Below are positions 28,880-37,329 of a stretch of 46,496 bases of DNA, in pieces. The stretch lies in the NCBI GenBank assembly GCA_019236675.1, contig JAFAIO010000485.1:1-46496 (forward strand). The letters are read 5' to 3'. The notes beneath the pieces were generated by a model. That model saw only the letters and a program-made list of their open reading frames with translations, made no database searches and was not told the origin of the DNA. Every line of letters begins with the position of its first letter. Positions within the stretch are counted from its first letter, which is position 1. This DNA comes from Verrucomicrobiota bacterium. Its GTDB lineage: Bacteria; Verrucomicrobiota; Verrucomicrobiia; Chthoniobacterales; JAFAMB01. A program made the position numbers and the translations under genes.

Positions 28880-29899
28880 ATGAGCACCTGCGCTAAATTG
28901 CAACGAGCCGAGATCAGGATAGCTGGCAAAACGGTCTATGTACCGTCGGCAGAGATATATGATCGGACGGTCGTAGTGACCGGTAACTGGTTGCGGATAG
29001 CAGCAGTTAAGGATGAGCAACTAGTACAAGGGGAGATAATCGGCGATCCCAAAGCGTTCGTCGCCAGGATGAGAAGGAGCCACTTGCGAGCGGACATCCT
29101 GACATTCGCGCAGAAGATACCGAATACCGAACCCAAATACCGCTACTGCTTGCAATGGGATAACTGGGCCGCCACGCCCACCACGAGCTTCAGCGATTGG
29201 TGGGAGAAGAGACTGCCGCAAGAGTCCAGAAAGAATGTCCGCCGAGCAGCGAAACGAGGAGTGATAGTCAAAGTTGTCCAATTCGATGACGAATTGGTCA
29301 AAGGCATTCAAAAGATCTATGATGAGACTCCGGTTCGCCAGGGGAGACGCTTCTGGCACTTTGGGAAAGACTTCGAAGCTGTTAAACGAGAAAACGCGAC
29401 CTACCTGGACCGGAGCGAGTTTCTTGGTGCCTACTTCAAAGACGAACTGATCGGTTTCGTTAAGATAGTATATGTTGATCGGATCGCCACTCTCATTCAA
29501 ATCCTGGCAATGAATGAGCACCAGGACAAGAGGCCAATAAACGCCCTCCTGGCGAAAGCGGTTGAGGTGTGTGAAAGCAAGGGTATTGCATGTTTGCTCT
29601 ACGGGAAATACATCTACGAAGGAAACGCAGACAGTGCGTTGACCGAGTTTAAGCGCCGGAACGGATTCGAAGAGATAACCTATCCTAGGTATTTCTTGCC
29701 GCTAAGCCTCAAAGGAAAGATTGCAATCGGGCTGGGGCTTCACAAGGGACTAAAGAGCTTGATTCCTTCATCGGCGATAAGCTATTTGAGACGTCTACGA
29801 TCACAATTCTATGATCGACGGTACGCTGGCAAGGAAAGTCATGAAGACGGCGGACCGTCTGCAGAACAGTCCGTCAGCGAAAAGAATTTGACCACCTAA
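28880..29899 (+). CDS. FemAB/GNAT-like acyl/aminoacyl transferase
   Basis: Internal ATG at 28880; FSDWWEKRLPQESRKNVRRAAKRGVIVKVVQFDDELVKGIQKIYDETPVRQGRRFWHFGKDF, EFLGAYFKDELIGFVKIVYVD, LLYGKYIYEGNADSALTEFKRRNGFEE. Confidence 0.7.
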   Translation: MSTCAKLQRAEIRIAGKTVYVPSAEIYDRTVVVTGNWLRIAAVKDEQLVQGEIIGDPKAFVARMRRSHLRADILTFAQKIPNTEPKYRYCLQWDNWAATPTTSFSDWWEKRLPQESRKNVRRAAKRGVIVKVVQFDDELVKGIQKIYDETPVRQGRRFWHFGKDFEAVKRENATYLDRSEFLGAYFKDELIGFVKIVYVDRIATLIQILAMNEHQDKRPINALLAKAVEVCESKGIACLLYGKYIYEGNADSALTEFKRRNGFEEITYPRYFLPLSLKGKIAIGLGLHKGLKSLIPSSAISYLRRLRSQFYDRRYAGKESHEDGGPSAEQSVSEKNLTT

Positions 29900-29928
29900 C
29901 CCAGATATTTTTAGTTAATTCCCTCAAA

Positions 29929-30003
29929 GCTGGTGTAGCTCAAAGGCAGAGCAGCTGAATCGTATTCAGCAGATGGAGTGTTCAAATCCTCCCGCCGGCT
30001 CCA
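29929..30003 (+). tRNA. tRNA-Thr(CGT)-like, atypical T-arm
   Basis: Manual fold: acceptor GCTGGTG/CGCCGGC, D-stem GCTC/GAGC, anticodon arm GCTGA-ATCGTAT-TCAGC, T-arm GGAG(t)G-TTCAAAT-CCTCC with one bulged T at 29979, encoded TCCA 3' end. Confidence 0.82.
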
Positions 30004-30150
30004 ACCGAATCCCGGGCTGGTATGAAAAGGGTGCCGAAGGTACCGCAAGTTTTCGAACTAACTGAAGGAATTAACGTGCCACTTGGTAGGTGAGTAGAAC
30101 CGTGTGCGCTTCATTTTTCCGTTCGAGGTCCCTTGCCTATTCTCTGATTT

Positions 30151-32055
30151 ATGTGCGGTATAGCCGGGCAATTTAACTTTGGCAGCCAGGAACAGGTAGT
30201 AGAAGAGCGTGTCCGCCGAATGGCGCGCTCCATCGCGCACCGGGGTCCCGATGATGAGGGATACTTCTTTGATGATAATCTCGGACTAGGTTTCCGGCGG
30301 TTGTCCATCATCGATCTTTCGGGTGGTCATCAGCCTATGTCGGATGCCGAGGAAAGCGTCTGGGTCGTTTTTAATGGCGAAATCTACAATTACCAGGAGC
30401 TGAGGGCAGAGTTGGAGGCGAAGGGTCATCAGCTTCGCACTCGGTCTGACACGGAAGTGATCATCCACGGTTACAAGGAGTGGGGAACCGACGTGTTCAA
30501 CCATTTTAATGGCATGTTTGGTCTAGCCATCTGGGATGTCCGGAAGCGGCGGTTATTGGTCGCTAGGGACGCCATGGGTATAAAGCTAGTCTATTACCGT
30601 ATTTCTGGCGGGTGCCTGACATTCGGCTCGGAGATCCGGGCCGTGTTGGCTGCTGAGGATTCAACTCCGGAAGTCGACCCGGTGGCCCTCAATCTGTTTC
30701 TACGTTTCCGGTATGTGCCGTCGCCGCTTACTATGTTTCAAGGGATCCGCAAGCTGGCTCCCGGGACGATGCTCGTGGTCGAGAATGGCAGATGTAGCGA
30801 GCAGCGTTGGTACAACTGCACGCCTGTTCCTTTTGACAATCCCAAGCAGGACGCCGAGGCGGCTCGGGAATTATTGGACCTTTACAAGGGCGCCGTGCGT
30901 CGCCATCTCCTAAGCGACGTGCCGGTTGGCATTCTGCTGAGCGGCGGTCTCGATTCCGGGCTGCTACTAGCACTGATGAACGAGTATGGCGGGGAATGGC
31001 CAGCTTACACCGTCGGCTACGGCGAGACCTTTGCCGACGACGAACTCGCCGACGCAGCGGAGACCGCGCGGTTGTTAGGGGCAAAACACATTCCGGTGCA
31101 GTTGGACCGCGGAGAGTTTGAGCGATCGTTTCCGAAGATCGTGGATTTCCTGGAGGAGCCGGTCACGTCTTCGAGCGTCGTTCCGATGTATTTTGTGTGC
31201 CAGCGTGCGCGGCAGGATGTGAAGGTGGCTCTGATCGGGCAAGGACCGGACGAATTGTTCGGTGGCTACACTCGGCATCTCGGCGTGCATTACGGAAAAC
31301 ACTGGCGCGGCTTGCCCGGCGGCGTGCGTTCGATCTTGGGTGGTGCGGTCAATCGATTACCTCGCAATGAGGCGCTCAAGCGTGGAGTCCAGTCGCTCGG
31401 CACTGCGGATCGCTTGCAAAGGTATCACAGCGTATTTTCCCTGGCTCCGTTGGAGACGATTGACGGGCTGTTCAAGGATGACGTCCTTCCGCCGAGGCGT
31501 GGCCATGCCATCGTGGAATACTGGCGCGATCTTCTGCCTCAGATGGAGCACGCGGACGAACTGGGCGGCTTTCAAATGCTCGAAGTGCGGTCTTCGCTTC
31601 CGGACGAGCTGCTGATGTTCGGCGATAAAATGTCCATGGCGCATAGTATTGAAGTGCGGGTTCCCTACCTGGATCGCACGGTGGTCGAATTCGCGCAGCG
31701 CCTGGGAGCCCGTTTCATGATCCGCAATGGTGAGCGCAAGTGGCTGCACCGGCGAGTTTGCCGGAGCCTCCTGCCACCACAAATTCTGAAGCGAAAAAAG
31801 CGCGGCTTCGCGGTGAATGTTGTCGATGGCTGGTTCAACTCCACAGTTAGTGGCCGCCTGGCGGAGACGCTGCTCGATGAACAATCGCTGATGTATCGCT
31901 TGCTAAATCCCACCGGTGTACGCCGCCTGCTGAACGACCATCGCTCCAACCGCGCCGACAATCATAAGTTGCTGTTCAGCCTGGTGATGGTCGAGCAATG
32001 GCTGCGCGGATTGCGGCGAAATCAAGAGCACACAGTTCACGTCGGTGGAGCCTAA
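30151..32055 (+). CDS. asnB: Asparagine synthase (glutamine-hydrolysing)/amidotransferase
   Basis: ORF 634 aa; MCGIAGQF N-terminal nucleophile Cys, RGPDDEGYF, GILLSGGLDSGLLLALM PP-loop. Confidence 0.93.
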   Translation: MCGIAGQFNFGSQEQVVEERVRRMARSIAHRGPDDEGYFFDDNLGLGFRRLSIIDLSGGHQPMSDAEESVWVVFNGEIYNYQELRAELEAKGHQLRTRSDTEVIIHGYKEWGTDVFNHFNGMFGLAIWDVRKRRLLVARDAMGIKLVYYRISGGCLTFGSEIRAVLAAEDSTPEVDPVALNLFLRFRYVPSPLTMFQGIRKLAPGTMLVVENGRCSEQRWYNCTPVPFDNPKQDAEAARELLDLYKGAVRRHLLSDVPVGILLSGGLDSGLLLALMNEYGGEWPAYTVGYGETFADDELADAAETARLLGAKHIPVQLDRGEFERSFPKIVDFLEEPVTSSSVVPMYFVCQRARQDVKVALIGQGPDELFGGYTRHLGVHYGKHWRGLPGGVRSILGGAVNRLPRNEALKRGVQSLGTADRLQRYHSVFSLAPLETIDGLFKDDVLPPRRGHAIVEYWRDLLPQMEHADELGGFQMLEVRSSLPDELLMFGDKMSMAHSIEVRVPYLDRTVVEFAQRLGARFMIRNGERKWLHRRVCRSLLPPQILKRKKRGFAVNVVDGWFNSTVSGRLAETLLDEQSLMYRLLNPTGVRRLLNDHRSNRADNHKLLFSLVMVEQWLRGLRRNQEHTVHVGGA

Positions 32056-32106
32056 TTGGCTGACTTCCACCATTATGATTGACCCCTAGTTCGTGGAGTA
32101 GTTTGA

Positions 32107-32886
32107 ATGAATAATTCCGTCAAATGGAGAGATTTTTGGGAGGAGAATGCCGCCAAAAGCTGGTCTGATTATGAATATGACCACGGGAAGCTCCGGGAGC
32201 AGGAGATTGAAGATTTATCGAAGCGTGAACTTCTCGCCTTCATCGATCCTCAACCCGCAGATACTATATTAGACGTGGGCTGCGGAACGGGGAGCAATGA
32301 GTTGCTGCTGCACTCAAGGGTTAAGCGTGTGATTGGAATGGACTACACCACCGGCGCTCTTGATCGCTGCCGGCGGCATATTGAAACTTACAAAATAGAA
32401 AATGTGGAGTTAGTCCAGGGAGATGCCACCCAACTTCCGTCGCCCGACCATGCGGTCGATAAGGTTCTATGCATGAGCGTATTTCAATATTTGGACGATG
32501 CCGAAGTGCGAACTGCGCTTAAGGAATTTTCCCGAGTATTGAAGAGCGGCGGTACGCTTGTTCTACACGTGAAGAATAAGTCTTCCCTTTACCTTTCGAC
32601 GTTGTGCGCAGCCAAAAAACTCAAAATGTTTCTCAAGCGGCCAACGAAGTTAGAGCATATCCGTCCCTATCGTTGGTACATAGCCGAGCTAAAGGATGCG
32701 GGCTTCGAAGTCCTAGCTTACAACTCATTTAACATAATCATGATCGAGTTGATCCCCATTAAATGGCGTTTGTTCTTACAAAAATGGGAGCTGAAGCGGC
32801 ACAACAAATTTCCCTTGCGGATTGGCTTTCTGCGCCGGAGCGGAGCTGACCTCAAAATTAAAGCGCGCCCCCTCGCCAAACCGTGA
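32107..32886 (+). CDS. Class I SAM-dependent methyltransferase
   Basis: ORF 259 aa; ILDVGCGTGSNELLL, VLCMSVFQYLDD, FSRVLKSGGTLVLHVK. Confidence 0.9.
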   Translation: MNNSVKWRDFWEENAAKSWSDYEYDHGKLREQEIEDLSKRELLAFIDPQPADTILDVGCGTGSNELLLHSRVKRVIGMDYTTGALDRCRRHIETYKIENVELVQGDATQLPSPDHAVDKVLCMSVFQYLDDAEVRTALKEFSRVLKSGGTLVLHVKNKSSLYLSTLCAAKKLKMFLKRPTKLEHIRPYRWYIAELKDAGFEVLAYNSFNIIMIELIPIKWRLFLQKWELKRHNKFPLRIGFLRRSGADLKIKARPLAKP

Positions 32887-32949
32887 TGGCTGGCCAAGGC
32901 GAGTCGATCACCTCCGGTTCATTCTAACTAATTATCAGAATCTAAGAAT

Positions 32950-34770
32950 ATGTCTGGGATTGCAGGAATCATTCGAAAAACACCACACGAAACGATTGAC
33001 TCCGATCTGCAGCTTATGGTCGAGGCGATGCGGAATGGAACACAATATACGGGGGGGCAGTACAAGGATCCCGAGCTCGGCCTATATGTGGGTTGGATGA
33101 ACCTTCAAGGATCGTTTGCTGATTGCATGCCCCTTGTCAGTCGTCAGAAGGACATCGTGCTGATTTTTCAGGGCGAGAGTTTTCTGGAGGATGAATCTCG
33201 ATCACGGTTGAAGCGCCTTGGCGGCGGCGACGATTCGAATGCTCGGTACCTGATGGAGCTTTACCAGGAATTTGGCGAGGAATTTTTTCTCCAACTGAAC
33301 GGCTGGTTTTCCGGTATCATCGCGGACCTTCGTAAAAGGCGGCTAACGCTTTTCAATGACCGATTTGGAATGGGCAGGATCTACATTCATGAAGGGAAGG
33401 ATGAGTTTATTTTTGGATCGCAGGCGAAATCGTTGCTGAAGATTCGTCCTGATCTGCGGAGCATTGAGGAAGAATCATTGGCAGAACATCTTCGGTACAA
33501 CTGTGTCACGAAGGCCAAGACTCTCTTTAAAGGTATCTCCTTGCTCCCGCCTGGCTCCTGCTGGGATTTTGAGGACAGCGTTCAGCCGAAACGGCGGAGT
33601 TACTTTCATTTCAGCGATTGGGAGAAACAGCCGACCCTTGAGCCCGAGCAATTTTACCAAGCGTTCTCTGAGACAGTTTCACGGGTATTTCCAAGCTACG
33701 CGCGGGGAGCGAATCCTGTGGCTTTTTCCCTCACCGCCGGTCTGGATACGCGAATGATTGCGGCCGCCCTTCAGGAGGGCAATCGATCGGTTCCTTGCTA
33801 CACATTTGGCGGACAGTGGGGGGAATTATTTGACGTCAGCGTTGCCCGGAAGATCGCCAAGGTTAACAACCAGCCATTCGAGGCGATTACCATCGATGGT
33901 CGCTTTCTCACAGGATTCCCGGAATTTGCGCGCAGGGCTATCTATCTTTCGGACGGGACCCACGACGCATTTGGAGCGCATGATGTCTACTTTAATGAAA
34001 CCGCGCGCAAGATCGCACCAATCCGGCTAACTGGGAAATTCGGCAGCGAAGTGGTCAGAATCAGAAGGCTCATGCCTTCGCTGATCTATCCATCCGGTCT
34101 GCTTCAGCCCAGCTTGACATCACTCGTGGAACGGCTGCCATCATACGCGGAGATTAATCCAAACAACCACCCCCTCACCAGAGTCGTCAGCCAAGAGATT
34201 CCGTGGCACGAATTCGGAAGGGTCGCTATCGAACAATCCGAGATCACACTGCGGACACCCTATATGGATAACGAACTTGTGAAACTGATGTACCAGGCTC
34301 CTCTGGCGGTTCGGACGGCCGGTACAGTGCAGGAACAGTACGTGAGGGACAAGAGTCGCGAGCTCGGCACTATTGCGACAAATATGGGCAAATTTGCCTC
34401 TGATAATCGGATGATAACAAAGCTCCTCTACGGAGCGGCGTGGGCCTTGTTCAAGGTTGAGTACATCTATCTCTTTGCGACGCCCCACTGGCTGACACGA
34501 GTTGATCGGACCCTGGCTAAACTAAGGCTGGAGAAAATTTTATCAGGACGGCAGAAGTGGGAGGGTTACCGGCTTTGGATTAAGACGCATTTTTCGGAGT
34601 TCATCCAGGGAATGTTGCTGAATCCACAAGCCAATTACACGCGACATTTTGAGAAGAAGACAGTGGAGCGGATGGTCAGAGGCCATGTCGCGGGAACGCA
34701 TAACTATTTGAACGAAATCAACCGCGCACTCAGCGTCGAATTGATTTATTCGACGTTGCTCAATTCATGA
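32950..34770 (+). CDS. Asparagine synthase-related protein lacking the glutaminase Cys
   Basis: ORF 606 aa; starts MSGIAGII (Ser at the catalytic Cys position), FNDRFGMGRIYIHEGKDEFIFGSQAKSLL, SLTAGLDTRMIAAAL. Confidence 0.88.
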   Translation: MSGIAGIIRKTPHETIDSDLQLMVEAMRNGTQYTGGQYKDPELGLYVGWMNLQGSFADCMPLVSRQKDIVLIFQGESFLEDESRSRLKRLGGGDDSNARYLMELYQEFGEEFFLQLNGWFSGIIADLRKRRLTLFNDRFGMGRIYIHEGKDEFIFGSQAKSLLKIRPDLRSIEEESLAEHLRYNCVTKAKTLFKGISLLPPGSCWDFEDSVQPKRRSYFHFSDWEKQPTLEPEQFYQAFSETVSRVFPSYARGANPVAFSLTAGLDTRMIAAALQEGNRSVPCYTFGGQWGELFDVSVARKIAKVNNQPFEAITIDGRFLTGFPEFARRAIYLSDGTHDAFGAHDVYFNETARKIAPIRLTGKFGSEVVRIRRLMPSLIYPSGLLQPSLTSLVERLPSYAEINPNNHPLTRVVSQEIPWHEFGRVAIEQSEITLRTPYMDNELVKLMYQAPLAVRTAGTVQEQYVRDKSRELGTIATNMGKFASDNRMITKLLYGAAWALFKVEYIYLFATPHWLTRVDRTLAKLRLEKILSGRQKWEGYRLWIKTHFSEFIQGMLLNPQANYTRHFEKKTVERMVRGHVAGTHNYLNEINRALSVELIYSTLLNS

Positions 34771-34882
34771 AATAGGATGTTGAGATCAAGGCTTAGTTAG
34801 TCGCACGCTCTCCATCGGATTCCCGAAAGCTTAATTTTAACCCGCCGTTTATCGGCGCGTCTGTGCACGTTTACTAAAGAAT

Positions 34883-34913
34883 ACTCCGACCGCTCGTCTT
34901 TCGGTCGGCGAGT
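34883..34913 (+). terminator. Candidate terminator-type hairpin
   Basis: ACTC-CGACCG-loop-CGGTCG-gc-GAGT followed by TTTCCCTT; in the 254-bp gap after the Asn-synthase-related gene. Confidence 0.35.
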
Positions 34914-35024
34914 TTCCCTTCTATAACTCTGGGCGGGTAGACCCCAATGCCCGGAGGCCATTTTCGCTTCCTCAAGCCGTTTAATTAAGAACTACCCTGT
35001 CCAACTAACAGTATAGCTAGCAAA

Positions 35025-35909
35025 ATGAACATCTTAATCATCAAGTTGAACGCGACTGGAGACGTCGTTCGGACCACTCCATTACTTCGCTGTTTGGAAG
35101 GTGAAATCACCTGGATAACGGCGGACAAAAATCTGGTGTTGCTTGATGGATTGACGAAGAACCTTCGCGGTTTGTCTTGGGAAGATCGTGCCGTGGCCAA
35201 GGATGTAGACTATGACCTTGTCATCAATCTGGAGGACGATGGTGAGGTGGCCGAATTCTGCAAGGACGTTAGTTACAAGCTACTATTTGGGGCATATCTG
35301 AATAAGCGAAACGAACTTGAATACACCAGCGACTCGCGACCTTGGTTTGATCTTAGTCTTATCAGCGTCTACGGCAGGGAGAAAGCCGACCAGCTTAAGC
35401 TGCAAAACCGGCGCACTTACCAAGAGCTGATTTTTGAGGGTTTAGGATTGCGGTTTGAGGGTCAGAAGTACTTACTGCCGGATGCGGTAAGCACTGATTG
35501 TTCCGGAGATATCGCCATCGCACCGGAAGCGGGTCCGGTTTGGCCGATGAAGAATTGGGCGTACTACGATGAACTGAAGCGGAAACTTGAAGCGGAAGGT
35601 TTGACGGTGAATATACTGCCGCGGAGAAAATCGTTGCTCGAGCATTTGGGTGACGTGCAGAATCATCGTTGCCTGGTTGGCGGTGACAGTCTGCCCATGC
35701 ATATGGCGCTTGGCAGTCAAACCCGCTGTGTAAGCATTTTCAACTGCACAAGCCCGTGGGAGATTTATGAGTACGGAATTCAAACGAAGATCGTATCTCC
35801 GCTTCTATCCCAATATTTTTACCGACGCGACTTTGATTCCCGCGCTACCACGGCAATTGGTGTTGAAGAGGTGTTCGGAGCTGTGCTTAGCCAACTGAGC
35901 GGCAGCTAA
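35025..35909 (+). CDS. Glycosyltransferase family 9 (heptosyltransferase-like)
   Basis: ORF 294 aa; MNILIIKLNATGDVVRTTPLLRCL, IAIAPEAGPVWPMKNW, LVGGDSLPMHMALGSQTRCVSIFN. Confidence 0.88.
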   Translation: MNILIIKLNATGDVVRTTPLLRCLEGEITWITADKNLVLLDGLTKNLRGLSWEDRAVAKDVDYDLVINLEDDGEVAEFCKDVSYKLLFGAYLNKRNELEYTSDSRPWFDLSLISVYGREKADQLKLQNRRTYQELIFEGLGLRFEGQKYLLPDAVSTDCSGDIAIAPEAGPVWPMKNWAYYDELKRKLEAEGLTVNILPRRKSLLEHLGDVQNHRCLVGGDSLPMHMALGSQTRCVSIFNCTSPWEIYEYGIQTKIVSPLLSQYFYRRDFDSRATTAIGVEEVFGAVLSQLSGS

Positions 35910-35933
35910 AAGACTGAGCCTAACTGAAGCAAA

Positions 35934-35967
35934 AGAGTGGCGCGACTTTGGAAAGTCGCGCCACTCT
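35934..35967. repeat. REP-like palindrome
   Basis: AGAGTGGCGCGACTTT-GG-AAAGTCGCGCCACTCT: perfect 16-bp inverted repeat between two CDSs, no T-tract. Confidence 0.85.
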
Positions 35968-35987
35968 GAAACTCACAAGCCATTAAG

Positions 35988-37316
35988 ATGCAAACAGCGA
36001 GCCAAGGAGGATCCGAGAGCGAGACCCAAGTGCAGGCTGGGTCCGATCTGGCAGGGCTGGGCAAACAAGATCGATTGTCTGCGGGCGGTGGGCTGCGTTC
36101 CGTCGGCCTCCCTAGCGAGAAGGGATCCACCTTGCTGGATGCTAACCGCCGCGTGGCCGTTCTAACTGGCGGAGGTGACAGGCCCTACGCGCTTGGACTA
36201 GCATCGGCTCTGATCGACGAGGGAGTAGGGTTGGACTTTATCGGGAGCGATGAACTGGATGACCCCTCGCTGCATCGTAGTCCGTTGGTTCGCTTCCTGA
36301 ATCTGCGTAAGGAGATGCGCGCAAACGTCTCTGCAGTTAGGAAAGTCGTGCGCGTGCTGCTTTACTATTTGCGTCTGGCTTTTTATTCCGCCACGGCTAA
36401 GCCGAAATTGTTTCACCTGCTCTGGAACAACAAGTTCGCGGTTTTCGATCGCACACTGCTAATGCTCTACTATCGCGTTCTCGGTAAGCAAGTGCTTCTC
36501 ACAGTTCACAACGTGAATGCAGGTTGGCGTGACGGGCGCGACACCCCTCTTAACCGGCTGACCCTGAAGATCCAGTATCAGCTTTGTAATCATCTTTTCG
36601 TTCATACGGAGCAGATGAGAAATGAACTCCGAAGCAGCTTTGCGGTGGCGGACACCAAGATCAGCGTTATTCCGTTCGGAATCAACAGCACGGTGCCGAA
36701 AACCAACCTGACGCCCGTGGCTGCCAGACACCGACTAGGACTAAGTTGCCGGCAAAAGGTTGTGCTCTTCTTCGGTAATATCGCACCCTACAAGGGGCTG
36801 GAGTACCTGGTTGAAGCGATGGCGTTGCTGGTAGCAAAAGAAGCAGACTACCGCCTGGTTATTGCAGGACAACCAAAGGGCTGCGCCTCCTATTGGAACG
36901 AAATTCAGCGCCGGATTTCTTCTCCCGATCTTCAGCCTTACGTGGTCGAGCGCATCGAGTATGTGCCGGATGCAGCCACAGAAATCTACTTCAAAGCGGC
37001 TGATGTTCTGGTATTGCCTTATACCTACATTTTCCAGAGCGGGGTCCTGTTTCTTGGTTATAACTTCGGTTTACCTGCTATTGCTGCAGATGTCGGTTCT
37101 CTCAAAGAAGACATTGTCGAGGGACGAACCGGTTTTGTGTGCCGGCCGCGCGATCCAATCGGGCTGGCCAAAAGTATCGAAAACTACTTCTCCAGCGAGC
37201 TCTTTCACCGATTGGACACCACTCGTAGCCAGATCGTGGACTTCGCCGCCGACAAGTACTCGTGGAAGAGAGTCGGTGAAATCACCCGGGCCGTGTATGC
37301 GAATCTGCTTTCCTGA
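35988..37316 (+). CDS. Glycosyltransferase family 4
   Basis: ORF 442 aa; TVHNVNAGWRDGRDTPLNRLTLKIQYQLCNHLFVHTEQM, VVLFFGNIAPYKGLEYLVEAM, VLVLPYTYIFQSGVLFLGYNFGLPAIAADVG; true start may be internal. Confidence 0.92.
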   Translation: MQTASQGGSESETQVQAGSDLAGLGKQDRLSAGGGLRSVGLPSEKGSTLLDANRRVAVLTGGGDRPYALGLASALIDEGVGLDFIGSDELDDPSLHRSPLVRFLNLRKEMRANVSAVRKVVRVLLYYLRLAFYSATAKPKLFHLLWNNKFAVFDRTLLMLYYRVLGKQVLLTVHNVNAGWRDGRDTPLNRLTLKIQYQLCNHLFVHTEQMRNELRSSFAVADTKISVIPFGINSTVPKTNLTPVAARHRLGLSCRQKVVLFFGNIAPYKGLEYLVEAMALLVAKEADYRLVIAGQPKGCASYWNEIQRRISSPDLQPYVVERIEYVPDAATEIYFKAADVLVLPYTYIFQSGVLFLGYNFGLPAIAADVGSLKEDIVEGRTGFVCRPRDPIGLAKSIENYFSSELFHRLDTTRSQIVDFAADKYSWKRVGEITRAVYANLLS

Positions 37317-37329
37317 CGTGGCTGATTGC

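Noticed and set aside
30027-30041. GGTGCC-GAA-GGTACC hairpin downstream of the tRNA
   Set aside because: Short stem with a 3-nt loop and no T-tract; insufficient for a terminator call.
34883-34913. Possible H-type pseudoknot (CCGACCG/CGGTCGG plus CTCG/CGAG)
   Set aside because: The loop that must cross the 7-bp stem would be 0 nt long, which is sterically impossible; a bulged hairpin explains the complementarity.
36862-37329. N-terminal 156 aa of the 36862-38673 ORF
   Set aside because: Overlaps the clear GT4 gene in another frame; the signal peptide starts at the internal ATG at 37330, so the extension is an open-frame artefact.
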